64,000 nucleotides of DNA from Roseburia zhanii (GTDB lineage Bacteria; Bacillota; Clostridia; Lachnospirales; Lachnospiraceae): assembly GCF_014287635.1 (NCBI RefSeq), contig NZ_JACOPH010000014.1:20589-84588 (forward strand). Direction: 5' to 3'. Each line of letters starts with the position of its first letter. Position 1 is the first letter of the stretch. The notes under the pieces are model-generated. The model ran no database searches. It was not told the DNA's origin and was given only the letters and a program-made list of their open reading frames with translations. Of the stretch, positions 55,394 through 63,911 are shown in pieces. Made by a program: the position numbers and the translations under genes.

Positions 55394-56670
55394 TGGAAGA
55401 TGTAAATTGGCTGTTGAAGAAATGGGGATTTCCGATTTTGATGTTGCTTATTGCGGTAATAGCAGGAGTGCTTTGTTGTGGAAAGCAGCACACGGAAGAA
55501 CAGAAGGCGGCAGAAGAAGTGTGGGAGCCTCCGGTGGAAATCAAAGACAGTGAAACGATAACGGAAGAAGAAAGTGATACGGAAACTTCTATAGATTCAG
55601 CATATTGGCTTATTCCGCAAGCCAGTGATTGTCTTATTTCTGATGAGGAAAAGCAGCATCTACAAAGTACAGTTTTGTCGGCAGCAGAATCGGTTAAAGA
55701 AATCTATAAAAATGTGATAATTAAAGATGCTGCGAATTATTCCTCCGGTGTTAGTGAATTTACAAGCGAACAACGGAAAACGGTTGTGGAGCAGTTAGGA
55801 GCGGCCGGTTTGGTAAGTGTTGAAGAAGATACTAATATGCAGAACCCTGAAAAGATAGAAATGTTTTACTCAGATTATCTGAATGGGAAGGATTCAATGG
55901 TTACCATATTCGAAGTGCAGCGGGATGGACTGATTGGAGCATTTACTTTTATCTATCGGAAAGGTGAGTTACAGACCTATTACATAGGAATCCGGTGGAA
56001 AGAAGGCGGTATACCGGAGATACAGGGAACTTCGGTAAGTAATGTGACAGAAATTAAACTTACAGAAAAAGGGTATTTTATCTACGCATTTGAATATGTG
56101 ATTGCACATGCAAGTTTGAGACAGTATTGGAGAATAGAGCCGCTTCCGGAAGACTGCCGGAAATTGACGCAAGAATACATATCAGGACTAAGCTATGTGA
56201 ATTATAATGTGCTTGTCACAAACTGGGACAGAAGTAATGTAGAGGATATTCTTATGCCTTGTATGTATGAAGATATCTATCGGATTTATACTGGAGAAAA
56301 TTTGAAAACAGAAAATTGGAAAATTCCAGCAGAAGAATATGAGAGGATAATGACTACCTATTTTCCGGTATCTGTAGAACAGTTGCGAGAACATTGTGGA
56401 TATGATAAAGACAGCAACAGCTATGAATATGAGATGATTTATGCCAGCCCGTATCCACCTTTTGGAGAAGTAGTAGATTATACGGAAAATGCGGATGGAA
56501 CGCTCACACTTATCGTAGATGGTGTATGGCCGGATTATAATTCTGACCTCGCTTTTAGAAATACGGTTGTAGTTCAGCCGTTTGAAGACGGAACTTTTAG
56601 GTATCTTTCTAATTCTATAGAGCAAATAGAATTGGAATTGCCGCCAATAGCAAAATCACAGCAAAGGTGA
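55393..56670 (+). CDS. lipoprotein 2 of a three-paralog group
   Basis: 425 residues from ATG 55393, overlapping the previous stop by one base (TGATG) with GGAGG upstream. Membrane segment then VLCCGKQH gives a lipobox-like site. Shared segments: GYFIYAFEYVIAHASLRQYW and DYTENADGTLTLIVDGVW. Probably anchored to the outer face of the membrane. The paralogs suggest gene duplication in the PBP operon. Confidence 0.78.
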   Translation: MEDVNWLLKKWGFPILMLLIAVIAGVLCCGKQHTEEQKAAEEVWEPPVEIKDSETITEEESDTETSIDSAYWLIPQASDCLISDEEKQHLQSTVLSAAESVKEIYKNVIIKDAANYSSGVSEFTSEQRKTVVEQLGAAGLVSVEEDTNMQNPEKIEMFYSDYLNGKDSMVTIFEVQRDGLIGAFTFIYRKGELQTYYIGIRWKEGGIPEIQGTSVSNVTEIKLTEKGYFIYAFEYVIAHASLRQYWRIEPLPEDCRKLTQEYISGLSYVNYNVLVTNWDRSNVEDILMPCMYEDIYRIYTGENLKTENWKIPAEEYERIMTTYFPVSVEQLREHCGYDKDSNSYEYEMIYASPYPPFGEVVDYTENADGTLTLIVDGVWPDYNSDLAFRNTVVVQPFEDGTFRYLSNSIEQIELELPPIAKSQQR

Positions 56671-56692
56671 TTTCGAAGGAAAGGATAATTTT

Positions 56693-57958
56693 ATGGTATT
56701 AAAGAAAATGAATATTTTACTGATTACGGCATTTCTGATTGGGTGTTGTGTGTGTGCCTGTGGGAAGGAAGATAGTATTACAAGCGAAACTCTTGAGAAA
56801 GATACAGAAGAGGTATCTTCCACAGAGGAAACAAAAAGTGCAGAGGAAGAGGCTACAGAACAGTGGGAAAAGGGCTACAATCTTCCCGTGGACGAACAGG
56901 AAGCGGTGGAAGCTGAAAATGACTGTATAGAAATGATGGAACGTATTTCTGACATTTATGGAGATGCAGATAAAGGAGCAGCTTCTAATGTTGTTTTGGA
57001 AGATGAAACAATTTTTAAAATGCAGAAGAAAATAATGGAAACAGGATGTCCGGTTGCTACATTGGTTTTGTATTCTAATATGGGAAATTATGAAAATGTA
57101 GATAAATTTCTCAATGAATGCATGGATGGGAAAAGCGGCGCTGTAGTAATTTATGAGATATATGATGATGGTGGCGTAGGAAGAATGAAATTTATTTTCG
57201 ATGGAACAGATATGTACATCGTAAGTACAAGAGGCGTTTGGAATGATAATAATACACCAGGAACATCATACATTTCTTACACCAGAATCAAAGAGTGGAA
57301 ATATACGGGTAAAGGGTGGTTTTGTTATGAACTATGTGTACCAGAGTATCCGGAAGTAACTGAGATGGTGGATGGGAGCTGTCTGATCAGAGTAAAGCCA
57401 ATGACAGAGGAACAGCGTGAAATGTCTGAAAAATGCGTGCGTGGTCTGGGATATCAGGGAAATAACCTCTTATGTTCCAATTGGGATACAGAGCATATGG
57501 AAGAACTGGATTATAATGGGATATATGAATATCTGTATGCAATGAAATACCAGGAAAAGTTTAATTCTGAGAATTACCCAAATGGAATACCAAAAGAGGA
57601 ATTTGAAAATTTAATTATGGAGTATCTTCCGGTGACGGCAGAGCAGATACGGGAATATGCGGTGTTTGATGAGGAAAACCAGACTTACGCTTGGGTGCGT
57701 CTTGGTTGCCTTAATTATGCACCAACGTTCTTTGGTACTTCTTTGCCGGAAGTAATTGATATAAGAGAAAATGGAGATGGAACAATTACACTAACCGTTG
57801 ATGCAGTTTGTGATATGGTTATATGTGATGATGCAGTTATAACTCATGAACTTACGATAAGGTTTGCAGAGGATGGCAGCTTTCAGTATTTGGGGAATGA
57901 AATCCTAAATGACGGAATTATGCAGATACCCGATTACCAATACCGAATTAAAAATTGA
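56693..57958 (+). CDS. lipoprotein 3 of a three-paralog group
   Basis: 421 residues; AAAGGA before the ATG. A cysteine-rich signal end (LIGCCVCACGKED) contains the lipobox. Acidic linker, then GWFCYELCVPEYPEVTEMVD and DIRENGDGTITLTVDAVCD matching the two preceding proteins. It is probably the last gene of the PBP unit. Confidence 0.8.
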   Translation: MVLKKMNILLITAFLIGCCVCACGKEDSITSETLEKDTEEVSSTEETKSAEEEATEQWEKGYNLPVDEQEAVEAENDCIEMMERISDIYGDADKGAASNVVLEDETIFKMQKKIMETGCPVATLVLYSNMGNYENVDKFLNECMDGKSGAVVIYEIYDDGGVGRMKFIFDGTDMYIVSTRGVWNDNNTPGTSYISYTRIKEWKYTGKGWFCYELCVPEYPEVTEMVDGSCLIRVKPMTEEQREMSEKCVRGLGYQGNNLLCSNWDTEHMEELDYNGIYEYLYAMKYQEKFNSENYPNGIPKEEFENLIMEYLPVTAEQIREYAVFDEENQTYAWVRLGCLNYAPTFFGTSLPEVIDIRENGDGTITLTVDAVCDMVICDDAVITHELTIRFAEDGSFQYLGNEILNDGIMQIPDYQYRIKN

Positions 57959-57959
57959 T

Positions 57960-58001
57960 TTGACAATAGAAGTGTTTTGTACTAATCTTACATATGTAAG
58001 A
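57960..58001 (+). promoter_or_regulatory. BlaI-type operator/promoter 3
   Basis: TTGACA, 17 bases, TAATCT; the perfect 16-base palindrome TCTTACAT-ATGTAAGA (57986-58001) covers the -10 element. A short ORF ATG-AAG-AAA-TAA with GGGAGG follows at 58015, before the gene at 58074. Confidence 0.8.
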
Positions 58002-58073
58002 GATGGGAGGACACATGAAGAAATAAAGGACAGAGGTTATTATATTGTATTTTAAGGGAAGGATGGAGTAAAA

Positions 58074-58622
58074 ATGATTATAAAGTCTATTATGACCGAT
58101 GAAGATAGAAAAGCATTAGAGTATATGCTTTCGTTAGAATATGCTATGCCATATCAATTACTTAAGACAAAAAATAATAGAAGGAAAATTATTTATATAA
58201 TGACACCAGTATTATTTTTGTTATCAATCGGCTGCTATTTTGTAAAGAGTTATCCGATGTTTTATGTGGAAATGGGGATTTCTATTATTGCATTGATTTG
58301 GATTATTTGGTTTCAATCTAAGGGAAAAAAATTTGAAAATAATGTCCATGAATTTGTATGGAATAAATCAAGATATAACAAAGTGGAAATTGATGTTCAG
58401 GGAATAAAATTAGAAGATAAAAAGATCTGTGAACTTAAAGAAATAGATAGAGTCTTTTTGTACAAAGGTTTTTTCTTTCTCATAACGAATGAAAAAAAGT
58501 TACTTGTACTAAAAACAGTAGGTGTAGAGACAGAAGAACTTATTAAGATTATTAAAGAAGCTGATATCTTATTTGAAAAAAGAGAAGAACCATTTAATAT
58601 TTATGAATATTGCAAAAAGTAG
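58074..58622 (+). CDS. YcxB-like membrane protein
   Basis: 182 residues with two membrane segments (about 40-58 and 66-84) and a C-terminal region ENNVHEFVWNKSRYNKVEID ... VFLYKGFFFLITNEKKLLVL as in YcxB-like proteins. The function of the family is not established. It is transcribed from BlaI-type promoter 3. Confidence 0.72.
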   Translation: MIIKSIMTDEDRKALEYMLSLEYAMPYQLLKTKNNRRKIIYIMTPVLFLLSIGCYFVKSYPMFYVEMGISIIALIWIIWFQSKGKKFENNVHEFVWNKSRYNKVEIDVQGIKLEDKKICELKEIDRVFLYKGFFFLITNEKKLLVLKTVGVETEELIKIIKEADILFEKREEPFNIYEYCKK

Positions 58623-58660
58623 TAGTTAAAAAAGAAAAAACAATTAATAAGATAATGGAA

Positions 58661-58706
58661 AAAAACGAGTAAAAGTTAATTCTACAGTTAACCTTTACTC
58701 GTTTTT
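58661..58706. terminator. bidirectional terminator between convergent genes
   Basis: AAAAACGAGTAAA...TTTACTCGTTTTT stem with extended GTTAA/TTAAC inner arms. It serves both the YcxB-like gene and blaR1. Confidence 0.9.
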
Positions 58707-58707
58707 G

Positions 58708-60513
58708 TTATTTCTGTGATACCCAGATATTCATGTCTGACAAGATAGACATGGTTATTTCAGTTGCGTTGCCTCCGGTAGCATCTCTATCGGCTCCAAT
58801 ATTTGTGGCAAAAAAGTATGTATTATCTTCCGTTTCGACAAAGCCAACAAACCATCCATTAATATCCTGACCATTTACACGGCCAGTTCCGGTCTTTCCG
58901 TAGAATGTTCCGGCATCGGAAGCTGAAAGGCAGATGGCATCTTTTACTGCATTGATATTTTCAGGGGCGAAGCCGAAACTGTTATTCTGTAGCTTGGTTA
59001 AAAGTTCGACCTGTTCTATTGGAGATATTTCCAAGGAGGATTCCATCCAATAAGAGGAGAAATCGCCACTCATGTTTTCGTTACCATATCCGATTTCTTG
59101 AACATAGCTGTAAACGTCAGAGGCTCCAAGCTGTTCATCTACTGTTTGAAAATACCAATTCACAGAGGATGTCATCGCAGACTGTAAGGTCTGATCAGCG
59201 TTCCATGCTTCAAACGGATAGCTTTCTCCATTCCATGCAATAAAGGAATCTTCTGGTGTAATGACACCTTCTTCCAATCCAAATAAAGCATCATATATCT
59301 TGTAAGTGGAATCCGGCGCAACTCGTAGCGTAGCATGTTCTATATCATGTATGCTCCAGGCATCATTTCCCAGATCGTATAAAACAAAGCTTCCTTCGTA
59401 TTTTCCAAAGTATTTAGAAAAATCTACATATGAAATATTTTCTGAGGAAGATTTCCATTGGTAGTGACTTTCGTCCGCTGCATATGTAGAAATAAAAGGT
59501 GTAAGTCCCATTATTAGAACTGTGGTCAGTATAAAAGCAGTCATGCCTTTTAACTTCTTGTAAAACGTTGGTTTCTCATAAGAAGCGATGTTGATAATGC
59601 GACGCTTTATTTGTTTCATGTTTCCGCTAAGGCTGGCAGCAAACGGAAAAGGAGAAATGGAGACCTTTTCTATAAAGTTAATCAGCGTATTTCCATAATT
59701 CTCATAATCGTCTTCTTCCAGCATTTTTAGAACAGAAGTGTCACAGGCAACTTCTCTGTCATTACGCATTTCTCTTAGCGCAAACCAGACAAAGGGGTTA
59801 AACCAATAAAGCACTCCGGCAAAGTTCATAAGATAATTGGCAATGGCATCCTTATGTCTGTAGTGTTGCAGTTCATGCAATAGCATATATCTCATATCAG
59901 ATTCATGATAATCTGAGATTAAATGAATTGGCAGATAAATACATGGCTTCAAAAATCCTACGATAATAGGTGATTTCAAAAAAGCGGTACTGTACACAGG
60001 AATATTCCTTGTTATTTTCATCTCATTCAAGCATTTGTTATACAGTCTGCGAACCTCTGGGTTCTGAAGGGGGAGCGCAGATCTCTTTATTATGCGTAAA
60101 CGAAGAGAAGATTTGATTACCAATATCATCATCGCAAGCATTCCCACAATCCATATACCTAATAAAATATATCCGGTAACGGATGGCGTGTCTTTATTTA
60201 CAGAAAGGGCAAAGTCATTCATCCAATTTGTAGTACCAGATAAACCGGTATCCATAACATTATTTGCACCAACATCGGCATGAGAAGCGGAAGAGTTTCT
60301 TACGCTACTGAGCCATGAGAAAATTTGCGGAAAACTAATTAGACGGAAGGGGATAAAAGGCACTGCTAAAAGTCCGAGTAACAGCAACCATAGATTATAC
60401 TGCATCCGGCTGGACAAGTTGTTTCTGAATACCCATTTGGCTATCAAAAGAATTCCAACGATACCGCTGATAAATACATTGCATAATAAAAAGCGTATCA
60501 TGAAATTAGCCAT
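58708..60513 (-). CDS. blaR1: BlaR1/MecR1-type beta-lactam sensor protease
   Basis: 601 residues from ATG 60513, one base after the blaI stop, with GGAGG. N-terminal membrane segments, M56 metallopeptidase with HELQHYRHKD (near 212), then a membrane segment and a penicillin-binding sensor domain with SxxK in DSTYKIYDAL (near 400), SVN and KTGTGR. Acylation of Ser by a beta-lactam triggers the protease and, indirectly, inactivation of BlaI. All key residues are present. Confidence 0.94.
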   Translation of the reverse strand: MANFMIRFLLCNVFISGIVGILLIAKWVFRNNLSSRMQYNLWLLLLGLLAVPFIPFRLISFPQIFSWLSSVRNSSASHADVGANNVMDTGLSGTTNWMNDFALSVNKDTPSVTGYILLGIWIVGMLAMMILVIKSSLRLRIIKRSALPLQNPEVRRLYNKCLNEMKITRNIPVYSTAFLKSPIIVGFLKPCIYLPIHLISDYHESDMRYMLLHELQHYRHKDAIANYLMNFAGVLYWFNPFVWFALREMRNDREVACDTSVLKMLEEDDYENYGNTLINFIEKVSISPFPFAASLSGNMKQIKRRIINIASYEKPTFYKKLKGMTAFILTTVLIMGLTPFISTYAADESHYQWKSSSENISYVDFSKYFGKYEGSFVLYDLGNDAWSIHDIEHATLRVAPDSTYKIYDALFGLEEGVITPEDSFIAWNGESYPFEAWNADQTLQSAMTSSVNWYFQTVDEQLGASDVYSYVQEIGYGNENMSGDFSSYWMESSLEISPIEQVELLTKLQNNSFGFAPENINAVKDAICLSASDAGTFYGKTGTGRVNGQDINGWFVGFVETEDNTYFFATNIGADRDATGGNATEITMSILSDMNIWVSQK

Positions 60514-60514
60514 G

Positions 60515-60901
60515 TTAATCGCCTCCTTTTTTGGAACTCTTGGAAAGAAGGGAGCGAAGTGTTTCAATTTCTGTTTCAGACAGTTTATCGTTTTCTATGT
60601 ATGCAGATAGCATAGAGGTAATGTCACCATTATAGTAGCGATTCAAGAAAGAATTACTTTCTTGACTAATATATTCACACTCTTTTACTAACGGTGTGTA
60701 AACAAAAACACGACTTTGTTTTTCATAAGTGAGAACACCCTTGGTCACAAGACGCTTAATGAGCGTTTGGATAGTTTTGGGACTCCAGTTTGTTGTTTGT
60801 AGTAATTTTTCTGTTATTTCATTGGTGTTAATGGGGGCATATTTCCATACAATTTTCATAACTTCAAATTCTGCTTCCGAAATTTGTGGTAAATTCTTCA
60901 T
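60515..60901 (-). CDS. blaI: BlaI/MecI-type repressor
   Basis: 128 residues from ATG 60901 (AGGAGTG upstream). Winged helix: LPQISEAEFEVMKIVWKYAP, WSPKTIQTLIKRLVTKGVLT. C-terminal dimerisation helix with SFLNRYYNGDITSML. Expected to bind the TTAC-type palindromes listed here, including its own promoter, and to be released on signal from BlaR1. blaI-blaR1 form one unit. Confidence 0.93.
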   Translation of the reverse strand: MKNLPQISEAEFEVMKIVWKYAPINTNEITEKLLQTTNWSPKTIQTLIKRLVTKGVLTYEKQSRVFVYTPLVKECEYISQESNSFLNRYYNGDITSMLSAYIENDKLSETEIETLRSLLSKSSKKGGD

Positions 60902-60917
60902 GTAAATCACTCCTTAA

Positions 60918-60968
60918 ATCTTACGCCTGTAATAAAAATAGTATATTCTGTATTTGTTGAAATGTCAA
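60918..60968 (-). promoter_or_regulatory. blaI-blaR1 promoter and BlaI-type operator 4
   Basis: On the minus strand TTGACA (60963-60968), 17 bases, TATACT (60940-60945), then the imperfect dyad ATTACAGGCGTAAGAT (60918-60933) between -10 element and ribosome binding site: autoregulation. Confidence 0.8.
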
Positions 60969-60982
60969 TTTTGGAAAAATAG

Positions 60983-61035
60983 TTGACTGTAAATCTTACT
61001 TATGTAATAATTGAACTATTACATAAGTAAGATTT
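60983..61035 (+). promoter_or_regulatory. double BlaI-type operator within 19-bp inverted repeats
   Basis: AAATCTTACTTATGTAATA (60991-61009) is followed seven bases later by its exact reverse complement (61017-61035). Each arm is itself an operator-like dyad. The left arm overlaps a promoter (TTGACT 60983, -10 near 61006). It controls the winged-helix gene at 61052 and faces blaI. Confidence 0.8.
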
Positions 61036-61051
61036 GAGGAGGTGGAAAGTT

Positions 61052-61483
61052 ATGGGGAAAATGTTGCTGTTGTCATTTGAAAATAGTGAAGATGATGTTA
61101 TTAGCGAGATATTAAGCATATTAGAAAATAAGCAAATGAAAATATGTGAAAATAAGAACATAAAAAAATGCTTAGAATTTCAGGGATTAACAATAAATGC
61201 TGAAAGACGGTTGGCGGTAAAAGGAAACAAAGAAATAGAATTTACTTTTACGGAATTTGAAATTCTTTTACTGTTAGCGCAAAATGCTGGAATGGTATTT
61301 AGCAAGGAGAAAATATATAATATTGTTTGGAAAGAGCCATATTTTGGTGATTATAATATTGTCATGAGCCATATCCGCAACCTGCGTGGAAAAATAGAAG
61401 ATAATCCAAGTAAACCGATTTACATACAGACTGTATGGGGAGTAGGGTATCGCTTCAATAAAAATTTAAGCAGTGGTCTGTAA
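61052..61483 (+). CDS. OmpR-type winged-helix regulator without a receiver domain
   Basis: 143 residues from ATG 61052 (AGGAGGTGG upstream). The N-terminal 45 residues are too short for a receiver. The OmpR/PhoB DNA-binding domain is complete (FTFTEFEILLLLAQNAGMVF, RNLRGKIEDNP, TVWGVGYRF). It lies under two BlaI-type operators, so it may relay the beta-lactam signal to further genes; its targets are unknown. Confidence 0.85.
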   Translation: MGKMLLLSFENSEDDVISEILSILENKQMKICENKNIKKCLEFQGLTINAERRLAVKGNKEIEFTFTEFEILLLLAQNAGMVFSKEKIYNIVWKEPYFGDYNIVMSHIRNLRGKIEDNPSKPIYIQTVWGVGYRFNKNLSSGL

Positions 61484-61505
61484 GTTATAGTCCAGATCAC
61501 TGCTT
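61468..61505. terminator. bidirectional terminator between convergent regulators
   Basis: AAGCAGTGGTCTG and CAGATCACTGCTT pair with one internal mismatch (G-U) and are followed by ATTTTTC. It serves the winged-helix gene and the XRE gene that ends at 61504. Confidence 0.8.
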
Positions 61506-61761
61506 ATTTTTCTTTTTTAACACCCAAGAGATATTCACAAGATACATGAAAAAATTCTGCCAGAGCCACTACTTCATAATCCGGTACAAAGCGTGTCCCT
61601 TGTTCAATGCGTAATACAGTCAAATCACTAAATTCATATCCGGCAAGCTGGAGTTGTTCAGCTAATGCTTTTTGTGATATGTGCTTTTCGGTTCGTAATT
61701 CTTTTACACGTTGTCCAATAAGGTTTTTGGAATTTTTTTCTTTATTCCAGTAAATCTTCAT
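61504..61761 (-). CDS. XRE-family regulator
   Basis: 85 residues with a Cro/CI helix-turn-helix (ISQKALAEQLQLAGYEFSDL, TVLRIEQGTRF). Convergent with the winged-helix gene. An independently controlled small repressor, typical of mobile-element control regions. Confidence 0.83.
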   Translation of the reverse strand: MKIYWNKEKNSKNLIGQRVKELRTEKHISQKALAEQLQLAGYEFSDLTVLRIEQGTRFVPDYEVVALAEFFHVSCEYLLGVKKEK

Positions 61762-61931
61762 TCAAATACCAACTTTCTAAAGATGAAGTGCTACATGATT
61801 GATTTTACGGAATAATGTTGATAATATACTTCTAAAGATGAAGTATAAGAAAATAAATTTATTTGATGTAATCTTGGGATTGATAATACTGACTGCAAAA
61901 TGCAATACTTATATTGAAAGGTGGATACAAA

Positions 61932-62267
61932 ATGAACGAAGTATTTGAAACAGTAGCAGAGGTATTGGAGGAACTTAGAAGCGAAGCAGAAGAACGAGAG
62001 TATTCTGTTCACACAAACGAATCGGAAAATGCAGATAAAGCATTGAAAAAGGCGAATCGGGAATATGAAACGGTGTTGGCTGAGCTTTGTGCAGAGCACA
62101 GAGAATTTTTCGAAAATTATATGGATATAGTGGATCACGCTCATTTTCAAGAAGAACAAAGAGCCTACTATCAGGGGATGGTAGATGTAATGCAGATATT
62201 TGACGGACTGGGGATTTTAAAGGAAAGAAACAAAGTGAAAGAAGTGCTTATGCATATCAAAGAATAG
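61932..62267 (+). CDS. small acidic helical protein, unknown function
   Basis: 111 residues from ATG 61932 (AAAGGTGG upstream), Glu-rich, with AEVLEELRSEAEEREYSVHT and YYQGMVDVMQIFDGLGILKE. No family is recognised. A terminator follows (62273-62310). Confidence 0.68.
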   Translation: MNEVFETVAEVLEELRSEAEEREYSVHTNESENADKALKKANREYETVLAELCAEHREFFENYMDIVDHAHFQEEQRAYYQGMVDVMQIFDGLGILKERNKVKEVLMHIKE

Positions 62268-62272
62268 TTCAA

Positions 62273-62314
62273 ACAGGGTGGATGGCTTACCGGGAAGCTG
62301 ACCACCCTGTTTTT
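62273..62314 (+). terminator. rho-independent terminator
   Basis: ACAGGGTGG pairs with CCACCCTGT around a 20-base loop, followed by TTTTC. Confidence 0.8.
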
Positions 62315-62361
62315 CTTCAGAATAATTCAGAAATAATCCAGAAAAAATCGAAATCTTTCTG

Positions 62362-62712
62362 CTATTCTGTCTCATGGGTTTTATATGTACGAAGATAGGC
62401 TTCCACAAGTGCAAGAATAGTGGTGATCTGATCGTTTGTACATTCTGAAAGATAAACCAGCAGCCTTTGGTAATCCAGATTATCGGTTGGAGCTGCCGGA
62501 TAAAAAAACGGATCAGCAGAGATATGTAAAGCACGAATGAGTTGTCCGAGTTTTTCAAGACTTGGAACATTGCCATGATTTTCAATCTCTTTGATATATC
62601 TTGATGAGACACCGGATTTTTCGGATAACTCATCATAAGTCAGCTTTTGGTCTAATCTGGCTTTCTTCAGGCGAAAACCCATGTCTTTATCAATTTTCTT
62701 AGATTTAGCCAT
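62362..62712 (-). CDS. XRE-family regulator
   Basis: 116 residues from ATG 62712 (GGAGGTG upstream). Helix-turn-helix: LTYDELSEKSGVSSRYIKEI, then NHGNVPSLEKLGQLIRALH. The C-terminus includes TNDQITTILALVEAYLRTYK. Resembles repressors near the control region of ICEs; it is divergent from the sigma-like gene at 63239. Confidence 0.83.
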   Translation of the reverse strand: MAKSKKIDKDMGFRLKKARLDQKLTYDELSEKSGVSSRYIKEIENHGNVPSLEKLGQLIRALHISADPFFYPAAPTDNLDYQRLLVYLSECTNDQITTILALVEAYLRTYKTHETE

Positions 62713-63238
62713 ATCATGCACCTCCGTATATAGTGTATAGTTCACGATTTGAAAAAGAAATGAACTAATAAAGCACTAAAACAGAGGGATATAGCACACT
62801 TTAATGAAATAAGAAACTTTGGATATTGCATATAAAAAAACGCAATGTTCAAAGGTTTTTTCACATGCTTTTTATCCTTTGAATGTGTTTGGGAGAGTTA
62901 TGTATTCTGAACCGTTGAAAGGATATTTTTGTATTTGGAAAATAGTGTCCTGTTTAGTGCGTGAAAGGGCAGGTAAATAGGTTGCATTTTAAGTAATGCG
63001 GCAGATGCTACAGTTGAAAGTGCATTATACGCACTCGTAGAGTGTGGAGAAAATTTAATATCAGATATGAACAGCGTCCTGTGGGTGTGTGCCTGCGAGG
63101 ACGTTTTTTGTATACAGAAAAATTTCTATAAAAATTTTTCAATCCACCCGAACATCTCCCCGGTTTCATTTGGGAGATACACCGGAAGGGAAAAAAGGCA
63201 AATGCCTTGTCATTCGGAACGGGAGGAGGTGAACTCGT
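62713..63238. other. long leader region before the sigma-like gene
   Basis: No gene is seen. A terminator-like hairpin CGTCCT...AGGACG followed by TTTTTT lies at 63075-63109, and AAGGCA...TGCCTT at 63196-63209. A long leader with an attenuator-like hairpin is also known upstream of transfer-control genes in Tn916-type elements; that similarity is positional. Confidence 0.5.
63075..63109 (+). terminator. attenuator-like hairpin upstream of the sigma-like gene
   Basis: CGTCCT and AGGACG arms enclose a G+T-rich loop and are followed by six T residues, 130 bases upstream of the gene at 63239. It would stop transcription before the gene unless read through. Confidence 0.7.
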
Positions 63239-63679
63239 ATGGGGCAACCTTCCTCTAAGGATGAAATGACTGTCAGGCATCAGTTTGACCGTTTGTGCCA
63301 GATGGCATTAAAAGGTGAAGCTGTCAATTATTACAAGCACATGGACTATCGCAGAAAACACGAAGTCACATTCTCTGAACTGTCAGAAAAGGAGTTGAGC
63401 AAACTATTTACTATGGATGAGTACGGAACAGAAAATCATCATTTTGAAGTGCATGGCTATGATATTGAAGTAAAAAATACTTTGATTGCGGAAGCATTAA
63501 AAGAACTTACGGAAAGAAAAAGGAATGTTATTTTACTTTCCTATTTCATGGAGATGAGCGATGCAGATATTGCAAGAGAAATGAATCTGGTTCGCAGTAC
63601 CATTCATGAACACAGAACACGCTCACTGGAAATTTTGAGAAAGATTATGGAAGGAATAGCAGATGAAAAAGATGTCTAA
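63239..63679 (+). CDS. Tn916 Orf7-like sigma factor
   Basis: 146 residues with GGAGGAGGTG before the ATG. C-terminal sigma region 4 is visible (ALKELTERKRNVILLSYFME, then MSDADIAREMNLVRSTIHEH). In Tn916 the equivalent Orf7 activates excision/transfer. The stop overlaps the next gene by 17 bases. Confidence 0.85.
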   Translation: MGQPSSKDEMTVRHQFDRLCQMALKGEAVNYYKHMDYRRKHEVTFSELSEKELSKLFTMDEYGTENHHFEVHGYDIEVKNTLIAEALKELTERKRNVILLSYFMEMSDADIAREMNLVRSTIHEHRTRSLEILRKIMEGIADEKDV

Positions 63680-63911
63680 AACCAGAAACAAAGAAAATTT
63701 GTTGCCTTTCCATATTATAAAGGCAGCATCAGAGGGCGATGTGAGTGCAATCAATGCCGTGTTAAAACATTATGAAGGGTACATAATCAAATTGTCCACA
63801 AGAAAGTTGTATGACGAAAGTGGACAGGTACACTACTGCATTGATGAAACTCTGCGTCGCAGATTAGAAACAAAGCTGATTACAAAGATATTGGCTTTTG
63901 AAGTTGCATAA
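63663..63911 (+). CDS. Tn916 Orf8-like helix-turn-helix protein
   Basis: 82 residues; LPFHIIKAASEGDVSAINAV, then HYEGYIIKLSTRKLYDESGQ and DETLRRRLETKLITKI match Orf8-type proteins encoded after the Orf7 sigma factor. The start overlaps the sigma gene by 17 bases. In such elements the excisionase and integrase genes follow, here beyond the window. Confidence 0.87.
   Translation: MKKMSKTRNKENLLPFHIIKAASEGDVSAINAVLKHYEGYIIKLSTRKLYDESGQVHYCIDETLRRRLETKLITKILAFEVA

Noticed and set aside
58708-60513. stand-alone class D beta-lactamase
   Set aside because: The STYK/SVN/KTG domain is fused to membrane segments and an M56 metallopeptidase, which is the BlaR1 sensor layout.
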